Shown here: positions 13,092 to 22,568 of the stretch, in pieces
Position numbering within the stretch: position 1 is the first letter of the stretch
How the letters are laid out: every line of letters begins with the position of its first letter
Assembly (NCBI GenBank): GCA_018402735.1
Contig: JAGYIF010000003.1
Location: 62,001 to 126,000, forward strand
DNA length: 64,000 bases
Origin: Pelagibacteraceae bacterium
GTDB taxonomy: Bacteria > Pseudomonadota > Alphaproteobacteria > Pelagibacterales > Pelagibacteraceae
Direction of reading: 5' to 3'
Translations under genes and position numbers: made by a program
The notes under the pieces: model-generated
Told to the model about the DNA's origin: nothing
Database searches by the model: none
Seen by the model: only the letters and a program-made list of their open reading frames with translations

Positions 13092-13469
13092 TTATTTTAA
13101 ATCTACTTTAGCACCGATTGCTGCAAATTTTTTCTGCAACTCTTCAGCATCTTTTTTGCTCACACCTTGCTTTAATTCTTTTGGTGCAGCTTCAACTAAA
13201 TCTTTAGCTTCTTTTAAGCCAAGACCAGTAAATGCTCTCACTTCTTTAATAGCGCCGATTTTATTTTCGCCCGCGGAAGTAAGTACAACTGTAAATTCTG
13301 TTTTTTCTTCACCAGCAGCAGCTCCGCCCGCAGCAGCTCCAGCAGCAGCAACCGCTACAGGTGCAGCAGCAGTTACGCCCCACTTTTCTTCTAAAACTTT
13401 TGATAATTCTGCAGCTTCAACTACAGTTAATTTTGATAAATCTTCTACAATTTTATTTAAGTCAGTCAT
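13092..13469 (-). CDS. rplL: 50S ribosomal protein L7/L12
   Basis: Acidic stalk protein that recruits translational GTPases, present in several copies per ribosome. It is 125 residues long. An N-terminal dimerisation segment (residues 1-35) is followed by an Ala/Gly-rich hinge (about 36-53) and the globular C-terminal domain with [20 protein letters not shown] and the VEAAPK segment. It follows rplJ, its stalk partner, by 22 nt. Confidence 0.97.
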   Translation of the reverse strand: MTDLNKIVEDLSKLTVVEAAELSKVLEEKWGVTAAAPVAVAAAGAAAGGAAAGEEKTEFTVVLTSAGENKIGAIKEVRAFTGLGLKEAKDLVEAAPKELKQGVSKKDAEELQKKFAAIGAKVDLK

Positions 13470-13491
13470 GTATATCCCTTGAATTATGAGG

Positions 13492-14004
13492 TTAGTCTTT
13501 TTTTAAACTTTTTGCGTGCGCCAAATTAGCAATTTTCGCGCCAGGTGCAAGCAAAATACTTATTATTTGTTGAGCAGGAGTTTGTAATATACCTACTATT
13601 TTAGCTCTTGCTTCGCTTAGTGTCGGTAATGTCGCAATTTTTGCCACATCTGAGGGAGCCAGTACTTTCTTATCCATTACTCCGCCAACAATTTTCAACA
13701 TTTCATTGCTCTTTTGAAAATTAACCAGTGTTTTAGCTAGAGTGATAGGATCTGTTGATAAAGCAACTCCAGTTTGACCAGTAAATAATGAAATAGCCTC
13801 TTCATGTTGAGTGTCTTTTAAAGCAATTTTTGTAATTCTATTTTTCGTAACTTTTAATAAAGCACCAGCTGCACGCATTTTTTTTCTCAAATCATCAAGC
13901 TGAGTAACATTCAATCCTTGATAATGATAAATCATCATCGCGCTATTAGCGTTTAAGCTTTCTTTTAAAGAATTGATGTAAGTTGATTTTTCTTCTCTAT
14001 TCAT
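13492..14004 (-). CDS. rplJ: 50S ribosomal protein L10
   Basis: Base of the ribosomal stalk, anchoring L7/L12 to 23S rRNA. It is 170 residues long. The N-terminal rRNA-binding half contains [19 protein letters not shown], and the C-terminal helix that binds L12 dimers follows ([20 protein letters not shown]). In many bacteria L10(L12)4 binds the rplJ leader to repress its own synthesis. Here rplA ends only 4 nt upstream, so such a leader would have to lie inside rplA. Confidence 0.97.
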   Translation of the reverse strand: MNREEKSTYINSLKESLNANSAMMIYHYQGLNVTQLDDLRKKMRAAGALLKVTKNRITKIALKDTQHEEAISLFTGQTGVALSTDPITLAKTLVNFQKSNEMLKIVGGVMDKKVLAPSDVAKIATLPTLSEARAKIVGILQTPAQQIISILLAPGAKIANLAHAKSLKKD

Positions 14005-14008
14005 TGTT

Positions 14009-14701
14009 TTAATTTCCTAAACTTAGTTTTACAGAAGGTCCCATAGAATTGGTTACAAAAACGCCCTTAATATAATTTCCTTTTAAGCCTGTTGGTTTTT
14101 CTTTTTCTATCGTGTCATACACAGATTTAAAATTTTCAATAATTTTTTTATCTTCAAAATTAACTCTACCTATGGATAAATTAAGGTTTCCATCTTTATC
14201 GCATCTAATTTCTACTTTTCCTTTTTTAATATCAGTAACAGCTTTTTTTATATTAGGAGAAACAGTTCCATATTTTGGATTTGGCATTATGCCTTTTGGT
14301 CCTAGCACTTTTCCAAGTTTACCAACTTTAGACATCATATCTGGGGTAGAAACCAAAACATCAAAATCTATTTTTCCAGAATTGATAGTTTCAATTAAAT
14401 CTTCAGATCCAGCAATGTCTGCACCTGCAGATTTTGCTTCTTCAATTTTATCATTTGGACAAATAACAGCTATTTTAATTTTCTTTCCATTTCCATTAGG
14501 TAAATCAACTGTAGTTCTCAAAACACTGTCTGGTTTTGATTTATCAACCGCTAATGAAAAACTAACATCAAAAGACTCTACAAATTTAGCTTTAGCTTTT
14601 TCTTTAATAACTTTAACAGCATCTTCAATTTTCAAAGGTTTAAGTTTATCAAAATCTTTTACTAATGCTTGATATCGTTTTGATTTTTTAATTTTGCTCA
14701 T
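14009..14701 (-). CDS. rplA: 50S ribosomal protein L1
   Basis: Protein of the mobile L1 stalk next to the E site, and a translational repressor of its own operon in E. coli. It is 230 residues long, with the expected central signature GKLGKVLGPKGIMPNPK and the flanking stretch KKGKVEIRCDKDGNL. Its start overlaps the rplK stop by 1 nt, so the two are probably translationally coupled. Frame intact. Confidence 0.98.
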   Translation of the reverse strand: MSKIKKSKRYQALVKDFDKLKPLKIEDAVKVIKEKAKAKFVESFDVSFSLAVDKSKPDSVLRTTVDLPNGNGKKIKIAVICPNDKIEEAKSAGADIAGSEDLIETINSGKIDFDVLVSTPDMMSKVGKLGKVLGPKGIMPNPKYGTVSPNIKKAVTDIKKGKVEIRCDKDGNLNLSIGRVNFEDKKIIENFKSVYDTIEKEKPTGLKGNYIKGVFVTNSMGPSVKLSLGN

Positions 14702-15126
14702 TATTCTACAACCTGTATTCCCATAGATCTTGCAGATCCTGCGATAATTTTAATTGCTTGCTCCATATTAAAAGCATTTAAATCTTTCATTTTTGCTTCT
14801 GCAATTTTTTGTAATTGTGCTTTGGTAATAGTTCCAGCTGATACTCTTCCTGGTTCTTTTGATCCTGATTTTAATTTTAATGCTTCTTTAATTAAATGTG
14901 AAGCTGGGGGAGTTTTGATTATAAAATCAAATTTCTTATCTTTATAAATAGTGATGACAACCGGAACAGGTTGGCCCATAAATTCTTTTGTCTTATCATT
15001 GAATGCTTTGCAGAATTCCATGATATTAATTCCGCGTTGTCCCAAAGCTGGTCCAACTGGGGGTGCTGGATTAGCTTGTCCGCCTTTAATTTGTAATTTT
15101 AAATAACCAGTAATTTCCTTAGCCAT
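14701..15126 (-). CDS. rplK: 50S ribosomal protein L11
   Basis: Forms the GTPase-associated centre with 23S rRNA and is needed for the RelA stringent response. It is 141 residues long. N-terminal signature: [18 protein letters not shown] (residues 15-32). The C-terminal RNA-binding domain contains [15 protein letters not shown]. It lies 6 nt downstream of nusG in the conserved secE-nusG-rplK-rplA order. Confidence 0.98.
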   Translation of the reverse strand: MAKEITGYLKLQIKGGQANPAPPVGPALGQRGINIMEFCKAFNDKTKEFMGQPVPVVITIYKDKKFDFIIKTPPASHLIKEALKLKSGSKEPGRVSAGTITKAQLQKIAEAKMKDLNAFNMEQAIKIIAGSARSMGIQVVE

Positions 15127-15132
15127 AACAAC

Positions 15133-15660
15133 CTATAATTTTTCCACCTGTGTATAATCTAAATCTACCGGTGTGGGCCTACCAAATATAGAAACTGATA
15201 CCTTAAGTCTAGATTTTTCTTCATCAATCTCTTCGATTAAACCGTTAAAAGAAGCAAATGGACCGTCCGAAACCTTAACTTGTTCACCAATGGTGAAAAT
15301 AACTGAATTTGTAGGATTGGAAACGCTTTCCTCCATATTGCCTAATATTTTTTGCACTTCGCTCTCAGCTATTGGGGATGGTTTGCCTTGAGGTCCTAAA
15401 AAACCACTAACTTTTTTTAAACTTTTAATTAAATGATAAATATCATCAGTCATATTTAGCTTTGCCAAAACATAACCTGGAAAATACTTCTTTTTAACTA
15501 TCGTCTTTTTACCTTTTTTAATCTCAGTTACATCTTGGGTTGGGACTAAAACCTGATCAAAATGGTCTGATAAATTTGCTTTTGTTAACTCTTCTTCAAT
15601 TTGCTCGGAGACTTTTTTCTCAAAACCTGAATACGACTGCACGATGTACCATTTCATCAT
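15133..15660 (-). CDS. nusG: Transcription termination/antitermination factor NusG
   Basis: Binds RNA polymerase and links it to Rho or to ribosomal S10. It is 175 residues long. The NGN domain begins KWYIVQSYSGFEKKV; the PGYVLAKL segment and a C-terminal KOW domain follow (GEQVKVSDGPFASFNGLIEEID). The start is taken at the first Met of the MMKWY pair; the second is equally plausible. It follows secE by 3 nt. Confidence 0.97.
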   Translation of the reverse strand: MMKWYIVQSYSGFEKKVSEQIEEELTKANLSDHFDQVLVPTQDVTEIKKGKKTIVKKKYFPGYVLAKLNMTDDIYHLIKSLKKVSGFLGPQGKPSPIAESEVQKILGNMEESVSNPTNSVIFTIGEQVKVSDGPFASFNGLIEEIDEEKSRLKVSVSIFGRPTPVDLDYTQVEKL

Positions 15661-15663
15661 CTT

Positions 15664-15849
15664 TTAAGCTCCGATTAAAAAATTAAGACCCATTTTAAAA
15701 ATTTGATCAAGAAGTAAAAAAAACAAAGAAGCAATAACCGCCATGACGATAACCATAACCGAACCCATCAAAGCCTCTTTATTTGTCGGCCAAGTTATTT
15801 TGTAGAGCTCTTGTTTAACACTTCTAAAAAAATTAAGTGGGTTTTGCAT
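15664..15849 (-). CDS. secE: Preprotein translocase subunit SecE
   Basis: Small essential subunit of the SecYEG channel in the inner membrane. At 61 residues it is the single-helix form typical outside gamma-proteobacteria. The amphipathic N-terminus carries the conserved ELYKITWPTNKEA motif, and one membrane helix spans about residues 30-55. It lies between tRNA-Trp and nusG, the usual proteobacterial position. Confidence 0.95.
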   Translation of the reverse strand: MQNPLNFFRSVKQELYKITWPTNKEALMGSVMVIVMAVIASLFFLLLDQIFKMGLNFLIGA

Positions 15850-15869
15850 AGTTATCTATTTGTCAAAAC

Positions 15870-15945
15870 TGGCAGGAGTGAAGAGACTTGAACTCTTAGC
15901 CTCCGGTTTTGGAGACCGGCGCTCTACCAGTTGAGCTACACTCCT
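15870..15945 (-). tRNA. tRNA-Trp (CCA anticodon)
   Basis: The reverse strand folds as a 76-nt cloverleaf. The acceptor stem is AGGAGTG/CACTCCT, the anticodon loop is CTCCAAA with anticodon CCA, the T loop is TTCAAGT, and the 3' CCA is encoded. It lies 9 nt downstream of the tuf stop and 20 nt upstream of secE, so it is probably processed from the tuf-secE transcript. Confidence 0.97.
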
Positions 15946-15954
15946 TTGTAGAGT

Positions 15955-17151
15955 TTACTCTATAACTTTAGTTACTACTCCCGCTCCTACAGTTCTTCCA
16001 CCTTCTCTAATCGCAAATTTAAGATTTTCATCCATCGCAATAGGATTGATTAAAGTTACTGTCATTTTAGCATCATCGCCTGGCATGATCATTTCTGTTC
16101 CTGCTGGTAATGTTACTTCTCCGGTAACGTCCGTAGTTCTAAAATAAAACTGAGGTCTATACTTTGTAAAGAACGGAGTATGTCTTCCGCCCTCTTCTTT
16201 TTTCAAAATATAAGCCTGTGCTTCAAATTTTGTATGAGGTTTAATAGAACCTGGTTTTGCAAGAACTTGTCCTCGCTCTACTTGGTCTCTCTCAATTCCT
16301 CGTAGAAGAATTCCAACGTTATCTCCCGCTTCACCTGAATCAAGAAGTTTTCTAAACATCTCAACACCTGTGCACACTGATTTTTGCGTAGGTCTAATTC
16401 CAACGATCTCGATGTCTTCTCCAGTCTTCACTTGTCCAAGTTCAATTCTACCTGTAACAACTGTACCTCTTCCTGAAATTGAAAACACATCTTCAATTGG
16501 CATCAAGAACGGTTTTTCAACTGGTCTTGCTGGTTGAGGAATAGTTTCATCAACCGCTTTCATTAAAGCTAAAATAGGTTTTACACCCATTTCTAAATCA
16601 CCCTCTAGTGCTTTAGTAGCTGATCCTTTGATGATTGGAATTGTGTCTCCTGGAAATTTGTAAGAAGTAAGAAGTTCTCTGATTTCCATTTCAACTAAAT
16701 CTAATAATTCTTTATCATTAACCGTGTCGCATTTATTTAAAAATACCACGAGTGCAGGAACACCAACTTGTCTTGCAAGAAGAATGTGCTCTCTTGTTTG
16801 TGGCATTGGGCCATCAGCTGCATTCACAACTAAAATTGCTCCGTCCATTTGTGCTGCACCTGTAATCATGTTTTTAACGTAATCTGCGTGACCAGGACAA
16901 TCTACGTGTGCGTAGTGTCTTTTTGCAGTTTCGTATTCAACGTGCGCAGTTGAAATTGTAATTCCTCTAGCTTTTTCTTCAGGAGATTTATCGATTTGAT
17001 CGTATGCTGTAAAAGTTGCAGAAGATCCCTCTCCTGCAGTCGATAATACTTTTGTAATAGCTGCAGTTAAAGTTGTTTTTCCATGATCCACGTGTCCGAT
17101 GGTTCCGATATTACAGTGTGGTTTACTCCTGTTAAATTTCTCTTTAGACAT
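15955..17151 (-). CDS. tuf: Translation elongation factor Tu (only copy in window)
   Basis: GTPase that delivers aminoacyl-tRNA to the ribosome, 398 residues. G1 (GHVDHGKTT, residues 19-27), switch I RGITI, G3 (DCPGHADY) and G4 (NKCD) are intact. Domains 2 and 3 follow ([26 protein letters not shown]). The gene sits between tRNA-Gly and tRNA-Trp, like E. coli tufB. The other usual locus, after fusA, has no tuf, so the genome may carry only this one. Confidence 0.98.
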   Translation of the reverse strand: MSKEKFNRSKPHCNIGTIGHVDHGKTTLTAAITKVLSTAGEGSSATFTAYDQIDKSPEEKARGITISTAHVEYETAKRHYAHVDCPGHADYVKNMITGAAQMDGAILVVNAADGPMPQTREHILLARQVGVPALVVFLNKCDTVNDKELLDLVEMEIRELLTSYKFPGDTIPIIKGSATKALEGDLEMGVKPILALMKAVDETIPQPARPVEKPFLMPIEDVFSISGRGTVVTGRIELGQVKTGEDIEIVGIRPTQKSVCTGVEMFRKLLDSGEAGDNVGILLRGIERDQVERGQVLAKPGSIKPHTKFEAQAYILKKEEGGRHTPFFTKYRPQFYFRTTDVTGEVTLPAGTEMIMPGDDAKMTVTLINPIAMDENLKFAIREGGRTVGAGVVTKVIE

Positions 17152-17190
17152 TATATTTTTTAATCCTTATTTTTTGTTTAGTTTTTTTAT

Positions 17191-17264
17191 TGGAGCGGGT
17201 GAAGAGAATCGAACTCTCACAACCAGCTTGGAAGGCTGGAGTTCTACCATTGAACTACACCCGC
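17191..17264 (-). tRNA. tRNA-Gly (TCC anticodon)
   Basis: A 74-nt reverse-strand cloverleaf. The acceptor stem is GCGGGTG/CACCCGC, the anticodon loop is CTTCCAA with anticodon TCC, the T loop is TTCGATT, and the 3' CCA is encoded. It lies 39 nt upstream of the tuf start, and the order Tyr-Gly-tuf mirrors the E. coli tyrU-glyT-tufB locus. Confidence 0.97.
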
Positions 17265-17368
17265 AGTACCAAACTGTTATACCCACAACAGCCAAGTGCT
17301 TATAGCATTAAAGTATCAAGAATCAACACCTTGCAAATACTAAAAAGACTAATAAAAATAGGTATTTT

Positions 17369-17454
17369 TGGTGGAGGGAGAAGGATTCGCACCTTCGAAG
17401 GCCGGAGCCAGCGGGTTTACAGCCCGCCCCATTTGACTGCTTTGGTATCCCTCC
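17369..17454 (-). tRNA. tRNA-Tyr (GTA anticodon)
   Basis: An 86-nt reverse-strand tRNA with a long class II variable arm. The acceptor stem is GGAGGGA with TCCCTCC, the anticodon loop is CTGTAAA with anticodon GTA, the T loop is TTCGAAT, and CCA is encoded. It is the first gene of the long minus-strand translation block. The 111-bp AT-rich gap to rlmB must hold the promoters for both directions, but I could not settle on convincing -35/-10 pairs. Confidence 0.96.
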
Positions 17455-17565
17455 AAAAATAATAAATAATAAAGCAAGATAAATAACATAAATAAAATTT
17501 AAGCAAACTAAATTAACAAATATTAATTAAAGTAATTCCAAAACTTTTGATATATTTTTTTAACA

Positions 17566-18279
17566 ATGCAAAAATCATTTTGGATATGTGGTAAACACAC
17601 AGTTTTATCGGCTATTCACAATCCTCAAAGAATTATATTAAAAATAATAATAGGCAAAAATTTTGATGCTAATTTAATAAAATCAAAAAAAGTAGAGCTT
17701 AAAGATAATTTTTTTTTTGATAAATTATTCAAAAATATTGACATAAATCATCAACATATAGCAGCCCTTGTCTCACCATTACCTGAATTAAGTTTTAAAC
17801 AAGAAATAGCTAACATTAAAAATATCATAATATTAGACTCTATTAATGATCCAAGAAATATTGGTTCTATTATAAGATCTGCAGTTGCCTTTGGTGTTGA
17901 CAGTATTGTCATACAAAAAAAATATTTTAATCAAACTAGTTTATCTATGTTAAAAGCTGCAAGTGGTGCTTTTGAATTTATCAAAATATTCTCACCTGCT
18001 AATCTTAACGAAACAATAAAACAATTAAAAAAAAACAATTTTTGGGTTGCAGGTTTTGATAGCGCTGCAGATAAAAATATTTATGAATATGTATGGTCAC
18101 AAAAAAATGTATTCGTTTTTGGATCAGAGGGTTCAGGATTAAGAAATTTAATACAAAATAACTGTGATCAACTTTTGCGTATTCCAATTAGTAACAATAT
18201 CGGAAGTTTAAATGTTTCTAATGCAGTAGCTAGTGTTTTATCTATTTATAAAAGCAAAATTAAGCACGAAGATTCTTGA
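17566..18279 (+). CDS. rlmB: SpoU/TrmH-family 23S rRNA 2'-O-methyltransferase (RlmB-like)
   Basis: SAM-dependent 2'-O-methyltransferase of the SPOUT class, 237 residues. RlmB modifies a guanosine of 23S rRNA. The three family motifs are present in order: motif 1 NDPRNIGSIIRSAVAFG (about residues 95-112), motif 2 VFGSEGSGLRNLI (about 184-196) and motif 3 SLNVSNAVASVLSIY (about 213-227). The N-terminal substrate-binding domain (GKHTVLSAI) is present. Its 3' end overlaps the convergent sulfotransferase by 20 nt. A TrmH-type tRNA methyltransferase is the alternative, less likely by domain layout. Confidence 0.88.
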   Translation: MQKSFWICGKHTVLSAIHNPQRIILKIIIGKNFDANLIKSKKVELKDNFFFDKLFKNIDINHQHIAALVSPLPELSFKQEIANIKNIIILDSINDPRNIGSIIRSAVAFGVDSIVIQKKYFNQTSLSMLKAASGAFEFIKIFSPANLNETIKQLKKNNFWVAGFDSAADKNIYEYVWSQKNVFVFGSEGSGLRNLIQNNCDQLLRIPISNNIGSLNVSNAVASVLSIYKSKIKHEDS

Positions 18280-20027
18280 AGAGCTTGCTAAAAAATACCT
18301 CATAATTTTTATAACCATCTACTGACTTAGAATGAATTTTTTCACGCACTTGCTGAACACTGGCTGTTTTAACATTTCTTTTGTTTTTATAAAAATCAAT
18401 ACAACTATCTTCCCACTCCAAGTTACAAAATTGAATTAACTCTCTAATTTTTTCATTAGGACGCGTGACCAATTCCTCATAATCAACAGTATAAATAAAA
18501 TTATCCAATAGAATTGTATAATGGGTCATCAATTCCTCATATGCTAAATAATGTGGGCTAATCTACTTTCGCTATAAGCCCATGGCATGACATTTTGCGA
18601 AAATAATTTTTAAAAATAGACAAACAAGTGTCTTCAGGGCTTCTTTTACAATGAATAATTTTAGCAGCAGGTAAGCAAGCATAAGTCAAGCCTATTAACC
18701 TAAAATTAATTGGATTCTTATCTGTAAAAAAAGATTAGTTTCACTTGTATTTGCAATTTTACCAATTTTTCTAAATATTTCTCACCTAGATTAATAAAGA
18801 GTTCTTTATTTGCCTTGTTTATTAATTTTTCAAAATCTTTGTGAGAAATATTAGGAAAAAAAATATCAATACACTCAGATAAAAAATTTAGTTCTCCTAA
18901 TCTTTTACTTTAGAGTGCGAAGAAATAATTTGTTCAACCATGGAGGTTCCTGATCTGGGCATCCCAACAATAAAATAATATTACTCCTAATTTTTGATAA
19001 ATTTTTATTTTTTAAAAAAAATTATATAGAGAAAAGTTTTTTAAAACTATTTAAAATCTTTTATCTCATCTGCAAAATTATAATTTTTAAACTCTTGTCT
19101 TCTTTGTTGGTTGCCTTGCAAAAATATTGTGCAGCTAGTTGGTACTTTTAAGATCATCATAAGCTTTTTGCTAAAGCAAAGTTTAATAATGTTTTAGAAT
19201 TTTCATTTTGAAGAGATTTGATAGCTCCTACCATAACTGAGTAGATGAGCATCATTAGAGATGCATGCTTTACCAAGAGTGTTCACTCTCATGAACTTCA
19301 GTATTTTTGCGGTTCAACCTGCAAACTCAATAATAATCTCTCTGCCTCTAAAAATCACCCTGACTTTGCCTCTAAAATTGATAAATTGAGTAATTGCATC
19401 AACAAAATTTTTTATGGGTTATTGCTTCATTGAAATATAATCTAGCATGTTCAAAATCGTCCAAATCATAAAAATTTGCTATCCTAAAGTATTAAATATT
19501 ACATGTTTGTTTGGGTGGTGTTCTAGTGCTTTAAAATAAAAATTCGTTTGATTCTAAATAATTATAACTATCTTTTAAAGATAGCGCTAAATTGTATTGT
19601 ATAATAGAGTTGTGTGGTTCGTATGCTAGGATTTCGTGAAAATCTCAACAGCATAGTTAGTTTTTAGATATACTGACAAATAGATGCCAAACTCATTTAA
19701 CAATGCTGTGTCATTTTTTGTAACTCCTGCTGGTTTCTTGGTAATAAAAATACTTTTATCTCACCTTGACATGCTGAGTATTACATTTACTGAATGTTAA
19801 TTTAAGGCATTTAATGAGTTAGGGATTGAATTTTAAAATTTTTAGATAGTTAATTTCTGCATTTTTAATTTTTCCAAGATAAAACTGAGATGAAGCCAAA
19901 ATTTTAGTTTTTTATGTTGATCTTCCTCAGATTGTGCTTTAACTGATTAGTTACGTAATTTTCTAAAATTGTAAACTTAGCTTGACTAACTAATTCCTGA
20001 CAATAATGCTCTCAAATCAAAATCCAT
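18260..20027 (-). pseudogene. TPR-repeat sulfotransferase, broken by many frame changes
   Basis: No single frame is open, but reading across frames gives a tetratricopeptide-repeat sulfotransferase. The N-terminal half (about 19050-20000) yields TPR-like pieces such as SSQFYLGKIKNAEINYLKIL and AYDDLKKYQLAAQYFLQGN. A 5'-PSB motif for PAPS binding, GMPRSGTSMVEQII, lies near 18935-18975. Next come AAKIIHCKRSPEDTCLSIF (3'-PB region, near 18625-18680) and NFIYTVDYEELV. The C-terminus is an intact 90-codon piece at 18260-18532. The length fits the 500-650-residue marine alphaproteobacterial family that sulfates small molecules or surface glycans. Conserved residues survive in alternating frames, so sequence error is likelier than decay. 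The start (ATG at 20025-20027) is tentative. Confidence 0.75.
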
Positions 20028-20063
20028 AAAAACCAGGCCCTTAATATTATAAAGGCCTGGTTT
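20028..20063 (-). terminator. Rho-independent terminator after the porin
   Basis: Perfect 9-bp arms AACCAGGCC (20054-20062 on the transcript strand) and GGCCTGGTT (20031-20039), followed by a T run. It lies 21 nt after the porin stop. A T-rich tail on the other side means it could also work in the plus direction. It separates the porin from the downstream sulfotransferase. Confidence 0.8.
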
Positions 20064-20083
20064 GTGTTTTAAAAGGATTTTAA

Positions 20084-21093
20084 TTAAAACTTAGTTGGAT
20101 ATTCTTATTGCAAGCTTTTTCCCTCATCTTTTGCAGCAGAACTCACCACCAGCATTTTCTGAACTGGATGTGGTAACAACTTCAAGAGCGGCACCACCTA
20201 GGTTATAGGCAGATAGTAGGCCGACGTAATTTCTTCATCAGCAGTTGCACCGTCTAATTCTGTTTCAGCGTATAATACTCCAGCTCAATCTAATCACGCA
20301 GCGAAAGTTACACCAAATTCATCAGAAGTAGTGTCTGTACCATCAGCGTTACCAATTTTATTTCTAGTAATCATCTGCAGCGATTTGTCCGGTTGCACCA
20401 TACCCAACTGCTTAGCAGTAATGTCGTCAGTCTCTCCAGTTTGTTTTTCAGCCTTACTAATCAGCCACAGCCTTTAAACCATCTACACCTGTTACCACTC
20501 ATAAACTAAGTCCATTACAGAACCTCCGGTTTGTGCTGATGCATCAATCTTACTGTTATTAGCACCAGTGGCCTTCTACTTTAGAGCGTAAACTAAAGAA
20601 AAATTTCCAACACTTGTTCCTTGTATTAAGGCAGCGTTGTGCACTGCCATTGTCTTGAGCGTACTGTAAATTTGAGTGAGTCATACTACCAGCCTGAGTA
20701 GTTAGCATTTGACCCACTCTAGGAGTTGCTGATTGAGACAAGTTAGGTGCTTTCTATCTAAATTGAACATTAGTTCTGTTTTCCAGATACTAAGCTGAAA
20801 ATTGTCCTTCTTGAGCAGAAATAGCATTAGCAGAGTCACCACCATCTTGGGCCCCAGTGAGAACCAGCTATTGTATTATGACCACCGACATTTAAGTCAC
20901 CAGAGTTTGCAATATCAAGCTGAACTCTCTGCTTCCAAATCCTTCTGTGGAATCAGCTGCCAGGTTGCCGCTCCAGATATAGCACTATATGTAAAGTGCT
21001 GCTGATCCTGTTATTTTTGTCTCTGCTACAGCTGGCACTTGCTAACGCAAGAGAGCCAACTAATGCAGACGACATTAATAGTTTTTTATTCAT
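20084..21093 (-). pseudogene. Outer-membrane porin, broken by many frame changes
   Basis: The ATG at 21091-21093 has a good ribosome-binding site (AAAGGA). The signal peptide reads MNKKLLMSSALVGSLALASA, followed after one frame change by an AETKITGSA-type mature start. Further pieces in various frames include IANSGDLNVGG, APNLSQSATPRVGQMLTTQ (near 20700-20740), CRFKGCG-type garbled loops, and a final STKF ending in Phe as expected for a beta-barrel. This matches the abundant Gram-negative porin of marine alphaproteobacteria, which lets small solutes cross the outer membrane. About 336 codons fits a slightly short family member. Frame breaks are dense and probably artefactual. Confidence 0.75.
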
Positions 21094-21191
21094 TGTTTTT
21101 CCTTTTATTAAAAGTTAAAGTTACAAGAAATTGAAAAATTTAATATAACACTTCACACATATCTAACTGATTTAGTCTATCAAATCAACAA

Positions 21192-21781
21192 ATGAGACCT
21201 TTCAATCTAATTTATTTAAAAAAGTGTTGTAAATTTGCAACAAGATACTCTTTAATAGTGTTATTGCCCTTTCGTTTTGCTTGGTAACAAGCTCCTGCTC
21301 ATAAAGTCTAAACAAGTTCAGGGTGAGGTAAATCTTTGAAAAAAAGAATCAATCCCAATGCTGAAGAGAGAAAGCAGCAGAATTTAGGGATAAAGGGGGT
21401 GGGATTTTTGACTCTTCACGCAAAAAAAGGCAGCACCACAGTTTGGAATTTTCGTCATCTAACTTTGTGGAGAGCCGCACTGGAAACCGTTGATTTTATG
21501 CCGTTAGCAACCGTCGATTATGCAGGAGGGATTATTATAACAGACTGGTATTCCTCTGAAATTGGAGAGAAAGAAATTAAATTAAATATACGTTTTTTGT
21601 CTACAGAATTATCAAGTAGTTCAGTTGCTGTAACTGGCTTTGTCAAGGATTGTACAAAATTAGATAACAAAATGTGTAACGACCGCCTCAAACCAGTCGT
21701 TTAATAAACGAAGTCAAGTTTAAAATTTTAGATAAAGCAAGAAAAATTACAATTAAGGATGAAATTGAAAGTAATAAATAA
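21192..21781 (+). pseudogene. DUF3576 lipoprotein, broken by frame changes
   Basis: A candidate start at 21192 (MRPFNLIYLKKC) leads into a hydrophobic segment and, after one frame change, LSFCLVTSSC, a lipoprotein signal with its lipobox Cys. The body matches the DUF3576 family: LWRAALETVDFMPLATVD and GGIIITDWYSS (near 21460-21555), followed by IRFLSTELSSSSV. The C-terminus reads LINEVKFKILDKARK in another frame and stops at 21781. At least four single-base breaks are needed. The function of DUF3576 is unknown; an outer-membrane or periplasmic role is inferred from the lipobox. In relatives this gene often precedes leuS, which is not seen here. Confidence 0.7.
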
Positions 21782-22350
21782 AAACTACCAATTATTTTTT
21801 TTTTTAACAAATTTATATTTTTTCATTTATTGTCCTAGTGTTTTCATTGCAAAACAAATGCTTTTGCAAATAGATTTGAGTGCACTTATGATAACTCGAC
21901 AATAAACTATCTGAATGTTAGTTTTGAAAGATTGAACGGTTTTTTTAAAGGAAGTTTTTATTCTCTTTAGTTTTTTAAAAAACAGATAACCGATGCCTCT
22001 AGGTATGTATTTTGCTATATCTAAGAGATGGTATGTACAGTGTTATAATCGTATTGTGATGATACTAGCATATGGAATTGTTCAGAAGATTTTGCAAAAT
22101 TTCAGAGTGTAAAGCTGTGTGAAAGAATTTCAAAGCAGGAATGTTTTATATTAGCACTAATAAAGAAATTTTAATGAATGGCAAAGCATACAAAAATTTC
22201 TAGTCAAGATTTAGACACAATGCATTCTTACAATTAAACAACGCCATATCAACATTTAGTACTGCCAACAATGAAGTTCGCACAGTGAAAATAAGGTATC
22301 CGACCAATGAAGAGAAACGATGGGGAAGATTGGGACAATTAATTTTATGT
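21782..22350 (+). other. 569-bp stretch with possible remains of a small secreted protein
   Basis: No intact gene. On the plus strand a hydrophobic run (FFLTNLYFFIYCPSVFIA) is followed by short coherent pieces (FANRFECTYDNSTINYL, then WNCSEDFAKFQSVKLCERI and QECFILALNKEILMNGKAY) that only join if several single bases are added or removed. Regularly placed Cys and the leading hydrophobic segment suggest a small exported protein. It lies directly before tRNA-Asp, in the same low-quality stretch as its neighbours. I do not recognise the family, and it may be noncoding. Confidence 0.3.
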
Positions 22351-22427
22351 TGGCGGGAGTGACGGGACTCGAACCCGCGACCTCTAGCGTGACAGGCCAG
22401 CGCTCTAACCAACTGAGCTACACCCCC
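22351..22427 (-). tRNA. tRNA-Asp (GTC anticodon)
   Basis: A 77-nt reverse-strand cloverleaf. The acceptor stem is GGGGGTG/CACTCCC with one G-T pair, the anticodon loop is CTGTCAC with anticodon GTC, the T loop is TTCGAGT, discriminator G, and CCA encoded. It is 7 nt from tRNA-Val, so the two are probably processed from one precursor. Confidence 0.96.
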
Positions 22428-22434
22428 GAATTGT

Positions 22435-22510
22435 TGGTGGGCGATGAGAGACTCGAACTCCCGACCCTCTCGGTGTAAACGAGATGCTCTACCAACTGAG
22501 CTAATCGCCC
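22435..22510 (-). tRNA. tRNA-Val (TAC anticodon)
   Basis: A 76-nt reverse-strand cloverleaf. The acceptor stem is GGGCGAT/ATCGCCC, the anticodon loop is TTTACAC with anticodon TAC, the T loop is TTCGAGT, and CCA is encoded. It lies downstream of lon, after a hairpin, and directly upstream of tRNA-Asp. Confidence 0.97.
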
Positions 22511-22541
22511 TTGATCCAGAAAAAAAGTTATATCAGGAATT

Positions 22542-22562
22542 AAAATGCCTACAAGGCATTTT
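22542..22562 (-). terminator. Hairpin terminator after lon
   Basis: Perfect 9-bp arms AAAATGCCT and AGGCATTTT with a 3-nt loop lie 7 nt after the lon stop. The stem's own 3' arm ends in TTTT followed by AATT, a weak U-tract. It may limit read-through into tRNA-Val and tRNA-Asp. Confidence 0.6.
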
Positions 22563-22568
22563 GTTTAT

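Noticed and set aside
14112-14672. 186-codon open frame on the plus strand inside rplA
   Set aside because: Antisense shadow of rplA; low-complexity Ser/Phe/Leu sequence without family features.
17099-17462. Plus-strand open frames running through tRNA-Gly and tRNA-Tyr
   Set aside because: They read the antisense of well-folded tRNA genes and the tuf 5' end; no protein family features.
17455-17565. Promoter pair for the tRNA-Tyr/tuf block in the rlmB gap
   Set aside because: The 111 bp is so AT-rich that several weak -10-like hexamers exist, none with a good -35 at 16-18 bp.
22200-22412. 70-codon minus-strand open frame starting inside tRNA-Asp
   Set aside because: Its first third is tRNA-Asp sequence (the ACHARGRGFESRHSR pattern is a known tRNA-derived false ORF).
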